From: an uncultured Collinsella sp.
GTDB taxonomy: Bacteria > Actinomycetota > Coriobacteriia > Coriobacteriales > Coriobacteriaceae
Direction: 5' to 3'
Length of the DNA stretch: 11,088 bases
Assembly (NCBI GenBank): GCA_900544465.1
Contig: UQVT01000050.1
Coordinates: forward strand, 1-11,088
A model generated the notes under the pieces. The model saw nothing but the letters and a program-made list of their open reading frames with translations. It had not been told where the DNA came from and did not search any database. The position numbers and the translations under genes were made by a program. How positions within the stretch are numbered: position 1 is the stretch's first letter; each line of letters begins with the position of its first letter. Shown piece by piece: positions 6,652 to 11,088 of the stretch.

Positions 6652-6993
6652 CTACTCCCAGGCTCCCCATACATCGGGGCAATAACCGACGGTGGCCTTT
6701 TTGCCGTTGCGTACGATGGGCTCGGCTAGAACCTGCTGGTTCTCGAGCAGTTTGTCGAAGCGCTGACTGGGGGTAAGGTGCTGAATGAGCGCGAGCGTCT
6801 CCTCGTCCTTGGCCTTGGGGTTGAGCAGTTTGTCGATGCCGCCGACCGCCTGCATCACGCTCGTGAGCTCGCCCTTGCTCATCTCCTTTTCCTTAAGGTC
6901 GATAAACTGCACCTTAATGCGGCGCTCCTTAAAATAACGCTGCGCCTTCTTGGTGTCGAAAGACTTTTTGGTGCCAAAAATCTGGATATTCAT
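6652..6993 (-). CDS. ArsC/Spx-like thioredoxin-fold protein lacking the usual cysteine
   Basis: This 113-residue protein matches the length and pattern of arsenate reductase-related (ArsC/Spx/YffB) proteins: an N-terminal beta strand I-Q-I-F-G-T-K, helix F-D-T-K-K-A-Q-R-Y-F-K-E-R, then I-D-L-K-E-K and a mid-protein G-G-I-D-K-L-L-N segment. Family members normally carry a redox cysteine at the end of the first loop (G-x-K-x-C). Here that position is Ser11, and the only cysteine is near the C-terminus (about residue 106), so classical thiol reductase activity is doubtful. The start is ATG 6993, with only a weak GGCGGA ahead of it. It lies 11 nt after the flavoprotein stop, so translational coupling is likely. 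Upstream in-frame residues overlap that gene and were dropped. Arsenic detoxification is not supported, as no ars genes are nearby. Confidence 0.8.
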   Translation of the reverse strand: MNIQIFGTKKSFDTKKAQRYFKERRIKVQFIDLKEKEMSKGELTSVMQAVGGIDKLLNPKAKDEETLALIQHLTPSQRFDKLLENQQVLAEPIVRNGKKATVGYCPDVWGAWE

Positions 6994-7004
6994 GTTCCGC
7001 CGTT

Positions 7005-7628
7005 CTACCTGATGAAGTTGGTGCGCTCGCGATCGGCTTCGGGGGCTTCGATGCCGGCGGCCTGTCCTGCTTCGATACAATGCAGAAGCCAGGCCATGTT
7101 CTTGCCGATGTTTCGCATGGTGGCCAGGCCCTCGGCGTCCTGGGTGGCCTCGCCCTGCATGGCACCAAAGACGTTGTTCCAGTACGTGGAGGCTACCACG
7201 GGCATCTGGTTGATAGTGAAGTACTTGTTGAGCACGTCGAAGGTCGTCGACGTACCGCCGCGACGGGCGACGGCGACGGCAGCGCCCGGCTTGTGCGCAA
7301 AGGCCTTGCTGCCGGCATAGAAGGCGCGATCGAGGGCCGAAAGGATGCGGCCGCTGGGGTGCGCATAGTAGACGGGCGAGCCAAAGACAAAGCCGTCTGC
7401 CTGCTCGGCGGCAGCGATGAGCTCGTTCACCACGTCATCGTCAAAGGTGCAGCGCCCGCCAAGCTTGCCGCACTGACCACAGCCGATGCAGTCGCGAATG
7501 GGCTTGGCGCCCAGCTGAAACACCTCGGTATCAATGCCTTCGGCGTTGAGCTGCTCGGCGACCTCGGCGAGTGCGCGGGCGGTGTTGCCGTTTGCCTTGG
7601 GGCTGCCATTGACCAAAAGAACCTTCAT
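7005..7628 (-). CDS. Flavodoxin-fold NAD(P)H-dependent reductase, iron-sulfur flavoprotein-like
   Basis: This 207-residue protein has the NADPH-dependent FMN reductase fold. The FMN-phosphate loop G-S-P-K-A-N-G-N-T-A is at 8-17. The G-S-P-V-Y-Y motif, just before H-P-S-G-R-I-L-S-A-L-D-R, contacts the flavin ring. A compact cysteine cluster C47-x2-C50-x2-C53-x6-C60 resembles the [4Fe-4S] site of Methanosarcina iron-sulfur flavoprotein (C-x2-C-x2-C-x5-C), so electron transfer through FMN and a cluster is plausible in this presumed anaerobe. The electron acceptor is unknown. ATG 7628 is preferred, with AGGGAG at 7635-7640 six nt away; a GTG immediately before it (7631) is too close to that site. 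The gene lies 72 nt after the GGDEF gene and is tightly followed by the ArsC-like gene, with which it likely forms an operon. Confidence 0.87.
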   Translation of the reverse strand: MKVLLVNGSPKANGNTARALAEVAEQLNAEGIDTEVFQLGAKPIRDCIGCGQCGKLGGRCTFDDDVVNELIAAAEQADGFVFGSPVYYAHPSGRILSALDRAFYAGSKAFAHKPGAAVAVARRGGTSTTFDVLNKYFTINQMPVVASTYWNNVFGAMQGEATQDAEGLATMRNIGKNMAWLLHCIEAGQAAGIEAPEADRERTNFIR

Positions 7629-7637
7629 CACAAACTC

Positions 7638-7671
7638 CCTCTGCTTTTGGTGACTTCTGCAGAGGATTATC
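7638..7671 (-). promoter_or_regulatory. Possible -10 box and hairpin ahead of the flavoprotein gene
   Basis: On the - strand GATAAT (7671-7666) resembles a -10 hexamer, but no matching -35 was found in the GC-rich upstream DNA. CCTCTGC (7638-7644) and GCAGAGG (7659-7665) could pair across a 14-nt loop, partly covering the Shine-Dalgarno AGGGAG (7640-7635). The case is weak, but this is the only promoter candidate in the gap. Confidence 0.25.
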
Positions 7672-7702
7672 GCACGATGGGGGAGGCGGCGCGGGCGCGG
7701 CG

Positions 7703-9232
7703 CTAATCCAGTTTGGTGCCTGGCACCTGCACGGCTTTTCCGAGCAACGCTTTGAGCTCGTTCAAAATGGAAACGGGCTGACGGTCGACGCCGTCCAGAT
7801 GGAGCGTGGCCACGCGAATGGGTGGCTGATATTCAAATGGGCCAAAGAGCACGGGCGAACCCAGGAACTGCTCGATTTCCTCTGCAATCGCATCGGTTTC
7901 TTCGGGATCAAAGTCGTCGAAAAGAGCCACGAACATCGGTCCCGTCGAGCGGAACATACGACCCTTACCGCGCGAGCATTCCACCAGACAGGCGGCACAT
8001 TCTGCCAAAACGCGGTCGCCCGCATCAAAGCCAAAGCGGGCATTGACCTGAGCGATATCGTCGATTTTGATGGCGATCAAACCAGCCTTGCGCGCCACGC
8101 GACGCATTTCGCCAATGGCGTTGACCAGGGCGTGAATATCGCCCAAGCCGGTCACGGAATCGGTCGTATCTGCCAAGCTTCGGTTGATGATAATGCCCAC
8201 ATACATGCCGGGCTCGGTATCGGTGCCGTCCAAGCGGTAGCCCGTGCAGTCGCAAAGCACGTATTTTCCGGTGGCATCCATTACGCGATACTGCATGTAG
8301 TGGAAGTGCCACGTGCCGTTTATCACCATGTCGAGCTCGGCACGTACGTTGTCGCGGTCCTCGGGATGAACGCGGGCGAGCCACATGTCGAGTGAGTTAA
8401 AAGGGTGCTGGGAGGGCAGGTCAAAATCGCGCACGGCGTTAACCGACCATTGCGATTCTCCCGTATCGAGATTGAGGATAAACGGATAGCGCGTCTCGGA
8501 GCTCATGGAGATCGCTTGGAACACCCGGTCGTTGCAGGGAAGCTGATCGACGATTGGACGTTGCGGCGCGTCATCGTCTTTCGGTTGATGCACACGATGC
8601 ATAAGCTTATAGCGATACATCTTGCGATCGGCATCCATCGTCATCTGGCGACGCGTGTCGCCAGCAAGTGGATCGACGCGTGAGCAGCCAAAGCTAAAGC
8701 TGCCGATCATGGGCGCCTTGCCACCTGAGCTCGCCTCGATCAGCCCGGCACGTACCTGCTCCAAGCGCTGCTCGAGTTCAATCTCGTTTGCGGAGAGCGA
8801 GATAAGCACAAACTCGTCTCCACCGATACGGAACAGCATCTCATCGTTCTCCATGGTTTCGGAGAGCGTGCGGCAGATGCCCAGAATATAGCGATTGCCT
8901 TCGGCGTGGCCAAACCTATCATTGCAATGCTTGAGATGGTCGATGTCAATATAGGCGCAGGTGAAGGGGTCGCCTTTGCGCCAGAGTTGCTCGACGTGAC
9001 GGTCGAATCCGTTGCGGTTGCCCAAGTTGGTGAGCGGATCGATATAGGCGTTGCGCTCAAGCAGCTGGCGCTCTTGTTGCAGGATGGCATGCGTCTTTTG
9101 CAGTTGCTCACCAACGGCGCGTAGCTCAGCAGGCAGCGCGGCAACATCGAGTTCAGCGGTCGAGACGCCGTTCGCAAGTCGCTGAAGATAGGCAATAATC
9201 GATTGCTCGCCCAGGCGATATGACTCGTTCAT
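7703..9232 (-). CDS. GGDEF diguanylate cyclase with PAS-like and degenerate GGDEF domains
   Basis: This 509-residue cytosolic protein lacks membrane segments. An N-terminal helical, probably coiled-coil region (about 1-62) leads into a GGDEF domain starting D-P-L-T-N-L-G-N-R at 65-73. That domain has the I-D-I-D-x-x-K-x-x-N-D metal/substrate region at 95-105 and an intact R-I-G-G-D-E-F at 135-141, so c-di-GMP synthesis from two GTP is likely. The RxxD inhibitory site is lost (M127-E-N-D130). A PAS-like region follows (about 245-350, with W-L-A-R-V-H-P-E-D). A second GGDEF-like domain (about 358-465) has the signature replaced by T-G-P-M-F and is presumably regulatory. ATG 9232 has AAGGAGG at 9242-9248, 9 nt upstream. 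The final V-P-G-T-K-L-D is encoded by a short inverted repeat. A broken EAL remnant lies just upstream. Confidence 0.87.
   Translation of the reverse strand: MNESYRLGEQSIIAYLQRLANGVSTAELDVAALPAELRAVGEQLQKTHAILQQERQLLERNAYIDPLTNLGNRNGFDRHVEQLWRKGDPFTCAYIDIDHLKHCNDRFGHAEGNRYILGICRTLSETMENDEMLFRIGGDEFVLISLSANEIELEQRLEQVRAGLIEASSGGKAPMIGSFSFGCSRVDPLAGDTRRQMTMDADRKMYRYKLMHRVHQPKDDDAPQRPIVDQLPCNDRVFQAISMSSETRYPFILNLDTGESQWSVNAVRDFDLPSQHPFNSLDMWLARVHPEDRDNVRAELDMVINGTWHFHYMQYRVMDATGKYVLCDCTGYRLDGTDTEPGMYVGIIINRSLADTTDSVTGLGDIHALVNAIGEMRRVARKAGLIAIKIDDIAQVNARFGFDAGDRVLAECAACLVECSRGKGRMFRSTGPMFVALFDDFDPEETDAIAEEIEQFLGSPVLFGPFEYQPPIRVATLHLDGVDRQPVSILNELKALLGKAVQVPGTKLD
7715..7727. repeat. Short inverted repeat at the 3' end of the GGDEF gene
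   Basis: GGTGCC and GGCACC (7715-7720, 7722-7727) flank one base and encode most of the terminal V-P-G-T. The core GGTGCCTG also occurs on the - strand in the loop and arm of the family B hairpin at 5358-5396, so this may be a decayed member. Confidence 0.5.
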
Positions 9233-9267
9233 GATGGATAACCTCCTTGGGCGGAACAACGGTTTGT

Positions 9268-9301
9268 ATCATATCCCCAATTCGGTTTGAATTGGGGATA
9301 T
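9268..9301 (-). promoter_or_regulatory. Long palindrome over the putative GGDEF gene promoter
   Basis: Perfect 13-bp arms ATATCCCCAATTC (9271-9283) and GAATTGGGGATAT (9289-9301) enclose a GGTTT loop. On the - strand TATGAT (9273-9268) is a good -10 candidate about 36 nt from the start codon, so the palindrome covers the -10 edge and spacer. That is a classic operator position. No U-tract follows on either strand, arguing against a terminator. No c-di-GMP riboswitch signature was recognised. Confidence 0.5.
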
Positions 9302-9359
9302 AAGTTAGCTAATGGAGACAAATGCCCCCTTCGACGGTGGCGTTTTGCGCGCGAGCGTA

Positions 9360-9650
9360 TCAGTTGTTATTGCCACCATCGAGCAATGCCTCAAAATCCT
9401 TCGCAGGCATGGGGCGGTAGTAGAGGAAGCCCTGAGCGTAGCGGGCGCCCATTTGTCGTAGCATGTTCGCCTGCTCATTCGTCTCGACGCCTTCGACCAC
9501 GACCGGCAGATGGAGCGACTGCGCCATTTCGAGCATCGATGAAATGATCTGCGTGCTGCGGCCTTGATCGCCGTCGACGGGCGCAATCTGCCAAATGTGC
9601 TTGTCGAGCGTCACCATAAAGCCGCTTTCCTCGAGTGCGGGGATATGGGT
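9360..9650 (-). pseudogene. EAL-domain (c-di-GMP phosphodiesterase) C-terminal remnant
   Basis: This frame encodes the end of an EAL domain: Q-I-I-S-S-M-L-E-M-A, the E-G-V-E-T-N-E-Q motif, Q-M-G-A-R-Y-A-Q-G-F-L-Y-Y-R-P-M-P, and a stop at 9360-9362. Before it, E-E-S-G-F-M-V-T-L-D matches the strand leading to the catalytic D-D-F-G, but D-D-F-G-x-G and the following Lys region are absent, replaced by about 13 unrelated residues. This suggests an internal deletion of some 25-30 codons. The EAL motif and the E-N-x-x-L segment that should lie upstream are missing, as no related sequence occurs between 9650 and the patatin start. It therefore cannot be an active c-di-GMP phosphodiesterase. No convincing start codon or RBS was found. 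It sits about 128 nt upstream of the GGDEF gene on the same strand and may be the relic of a neighbouring GGDEF-EAL gene. Confidence 0.75.
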
Positions 9651-9734
9651 GCACATGCTGTGGACGGCTATTATTCGACAGGCGGTAGCGCGACGATGCG
9701 ATGTTCGATGAAAATGCGACTGAGACGATATATG

Positions 9735-9762
9735 TTGACGGGTATACCTGTCCCGGTTTAAA
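9735..9762 (+). promoter_or_regulatory. Putative patatin promoter with palindromic operator-like site
   Basis: TTGACG (9735-9740) and TTTAAA (9757-9762) are spaced 16 bp and resemble -35 and -10 boxes, with a predicted start about 16 nt before ATG 9785. Between and overlapping them, GAC-n-GGTATACC-n-GTC (9737-9752) is a 16-bp palindrome with one mismatched pair, suggesting a dimeric repressor site. Confidence 0.45.
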
Positions 9763-9784
9763 ACGCAGGAACGGAGATGGTCGC

Positions 9785-10654
9785 ATGGCACAGCCGGATA
9801 CGACGCACACGGTGGGGCTTGCGCTCGAGGGAGGCGGCTACCGCGGTATGTATACGGCGGGCGTGCTCGACGTTTGGATGGAGCACGGTTTGACCTGCGA
9901 CCATATGGTGGGTGTCTCGGCGGGTGCGGCGTTTGGCTACAACTTTAAATCGCGCCAGATCGGCCGCGCCATTCGCTACAACAAGGCCTATTGTGCCGAT
10001 AAGCGCTATGCGGGTGTGACCAGCTGGTTGCGAACCGGTGACATGTTCAATGCCGATTTTGCCTATCACGAGGTGCCCATCGAGCGCGATCCCATCGACC
10101 TGGAGACATATCGCGCCTGCCCTATGCGGTTTACGTGCGTGTGTACCGATATCGAGACGGGCAAGGCCGTCTACCACGACCTGCCCTATGGCGACGAGCG
10201 CGATATCGAGTGGATCCGGGCGTCGTCGGCGATTCCCGTGGCGACGCGTCCCGTTGCTATTGGCGGGCATAAGTATCTGGATGGTGGCGTGGCTGATTCC
10301 ATTCCCAGCGCTTGGTTGTTTGCGCAGGGGTATGACCGCAATATCGTGGTACTCACGCAGCCGGCGGGCTTTGTGAAGCAACCCAACAGCGTGATGCCCA
10401 TGCTGCGGCGCGTGTTCCGTCACTACCCGGAGTTTGTTGCAGCGCTCGAGCATCGGCATGAGGTCTACAATGCCACGCTCGATGACTTGGCGCGTCGTGA
10501 GGCTGCCGGCGAGGTCTTTGTGGTGCGGCCGAGCGAATCGGTGAAGGTGCCGTCGCTGTGCCGCGAGCCGGATGAGCTCGAGCGTATCTACCAGGTCGGC
10601 CGCCACGATGCGGAGGCGACCTTGCCGGCGCTGGAAGCGTATCTGGCAGAGTAG
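9785..10654 (+). CDS. Patatin-like phospholipase (YjjU-type serine acyl hydrolase)
   Basis: This 289-residue patatin-fold hydrolase uses a Ser-Asp dyad to cleave acyl esters. The oxyanion-hole glycines E-G-G-G-Y-R-G are at 15-21, the nucleophile elbow G-V-S-A-G is at 43-47 with Ser45, and the catalytic aspartate is in D-G-G at 166-168. All key residues are intact. The pattern and length match bacterial YjjU-like proteins, which are cytosolic with no signal peptide; none is seen here. ATG 9785 is preferred to an upstream in-frame ATG at 9701. It has GGAG at 9773-9776 (8-nt spacing) and begins just before the conserved V-G-L-A-L-E-G-G-G strand, whereas the longer form would read through the promoter-like region. 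The lipid substrate is unknown. It is followed by a palindromic repeat array and convergent thiE. Confidence 0.9.
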   Translation: MAQPDTTHTVGLALEGGGYRGMYTAGVLDVWMEHGLTCDHMVGVSAGAAFGYNFKSRQIGRAIRYNKAYCADKRYAGVTSWLRTGDMFNADFAYHEVPIERDPIDLETYRACPMRFTCVCTDIETGKAVYHDLPYGDERDIEWIRASSAIPVATRPVAIGGHKYLDGGVADSIPSAWLFAQGYDRNIVVLTQPAGFVKQPNSVMPMLRRVFRHYPEFVAALEHRHEVYNATLDDLARREAAGEVFVVRPSESVKVPSLCREPDELERIYQVGRHDAEATLPALEAYLAE

Positions 10655-10674
10655 AGCAAACTGCCGTGGACTCG

Positions 10675-10909
10675 GCGGAAAGCGCATCCCGGAATCGGCG
10701 CTAAAAATGGGATGAGGTTTCCGCGAGAGGCCCGTAGCGGAAAGCGCGCCCCGGAATCGGCATCCAAAACGGGATGCAGTTTCCCCGACGGCGGGTTTTG
10801 GAAACGGCGTCCCAGAATTTGCGCCTGGAATGGGATGGGGTTTCCCAACGGAGCCGCATGCGGAAAGCGCATCCCAGAATGGACGTCCAAACTGGGATGC
10901 GCTTTCCGC
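10675..10909. repeat. Array of four ~62-bp palindromic units
   Basis: Four units start near 10675, 10737, 10799 and 10860, a 61-62 bp period. Each is an inverted repeat of a GCGGAAAGCGCATCCC-like left arm, a G-A-A-T that is always conserved, a variable middle of about 13 nt, then a GGGATGCGCTTTCCGC-like right arm. About 12 nt separate the units. Unit 4 has perfect 17-bp arms (10860-10876 and 10893-10909). Units 1-3 are diverged, with matched and mismatched arm positions. Seen another way, one 14-17 bp motif occurs eight times in alternating orientation. It fills most of the 297-nt gap between convergent patatin and thiE genes and contains no credible gene. It could act as a bidirectional terminator, a nucleoid or regulator binding array, or a REP/BIME-like repeat. 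Confidence 0.85.
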
Positions 10910-10951
10910 TATTGAAGATATGAGGCTGCGGAGCAACTGCTCGGCCTAGGC

Positions 10952-11088
10952 TTATGCCTGCTGCCAGGTGTCGACAAGCTCCTTGGCGGCAGCGTGGGGG
11001 TCGTCGGCGCTGCAGACGGCGCTCACCACAAAGAAGCCGTCGACGCCGGTGGCCTTGAGCTGCGGCAGGTCGGCCGTCTTGACGCCGC
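10952..11088 (-). CDS. thiE: Probable thiamine-phosphate synthase ThiE, C-terminal end only
   Basis: The frame is open from the window edge to TAA (10954-10952) and encodes about 45 residues. Its T-G-V-D-G-F-F-V-V-S-A-V segment followed by A-D-D-P-H-A-A-A-K-E-L matches the phosphate-binding end of ThiE, which joins HMP-pyrophosphate to thiazole phosphate in thiamine synthesis. The upstream part, where the catalytic residues lie, is outside the window, so a fused or degenerate form cannot be excluded. It is convergent with the patatin gene, separated by the palindrome array. Confidence 0.65.
   Translation of the reverse strand, partial: GVKTADLPQLKATGVDGFFVVSAVCSADDPHAAAKELVDTWQQA

Noticed and set aside
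5210..6685. 491-residue open frame on the + strand
   Set aside because: It is antisense to trmL and CobW, both with clear family motifs. Its low-complexity H/V/D/L/G composition is typical of a shadow of a GC-rich gene.
6652..6993. Arsenate reductase annotation for the ArsC-like gene
   Set aside because: The catalytic cysteine position is Ser and no arsenic resistance genes are nearby, so a specific arsenate function is unsupported.
9233..9359. c-di-GMP riboswitch upstream of the GGDEF gene
   Set aside because: No class I or II conserved core was recognised. Only the simple 13-bp palindrome is present.
10675..10909. CRISPR array
   Set aside because: The repeats are hairpins with conserved arms and imperfect copies, not identical direct repeats with unique 30-40 bp spacers, and no cas gene is present.
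10712..10915. 67-residue repeat protein (+ strand) with ~20-residue periodicity
   Set aside because: The periodicity comes from the DNA palindrome array, which is open on both strands. No RBS or family was seen.
9758..10936. 392-residue open frame on the - strand through the patatin gene and palindrome array
   Set aside because: It is antisense to an intact patatin. The repetitive N-terminal part is a translation of the palindrome array.

Overview
The window is GC-rich (about 60% by eye) and densely coded, with short intergenic gaps and strong Shine-Dalgarno sites. Protein content (a UvrB-independent UvrA paralogue, a TrmL with an acidic insertion, GGDEF/EAL proteins, a YjjU-type patatin) and a family of short hairpin repeats at gene ends suggest an anaerobic gut actinobacterium of the class Coriobacteriia, most likely Collinsella or a close relative. 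That assignment is inference from gene style and repeats; there is no rRNA or other marker to confirm it.

Layout. Bases 1-3449 (+ strand) carry the 3' end of an AAA-type ATPase with a C-terminal winged helix, a GNAT acetyltransferase and a UvrA2-like ABC protein. From 9650 back to 3490 everything is on the - strand. In transcription order this block holds a broken EAL-domain remnant, a GGDEF-PAS-degenerate GGDEF protein, an iron-sulfur flavoprotein-like reductase tightly linked to an ArsC/Spx-like protein lacking its usual cysteine, a CobW/G3E GTPase, TrmL (tRNA 2'-O-methyltransferase) and a complete AAA ATPase. This ATPase is a paralogue of the partial one at the left edge. From 9785 (+) there is a patatin-like phospholipase, then a non-coding array of four palindromic units (10675-10909), and finally the 3' end of a probable thiE on the - strand.

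How the parts relate. The window looks like ordinary chromosomal housekeeping and accessory genes, not one dedicated operon. Two pairs are linked: the flavoprotein and ArsC-like genes (11-nt gap), and the EAL remnant beside the GGDEF gene, which may be the debris of a larger c-di-GMP locus. GNAT plus UvrA2 could be a small drug-tolerance or self-protection pair, which is inference.

The most unusual content is non-coding. (1) Four copies of a TGTGACAAAGGGAC-type inverted repeat overlap or closely adjoin stop codons, and a differently armed hairpin with a related core lies between cobW and trmL. (2) An array of four ~62-bp units, each a long hairpin, fills the patatin-thiE gap. (3) Two palindromes sit on putative promoters of the GGDEF and patatin genes. 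No tRNA, rRNA, CRISPR array, IS element or integrase was found.
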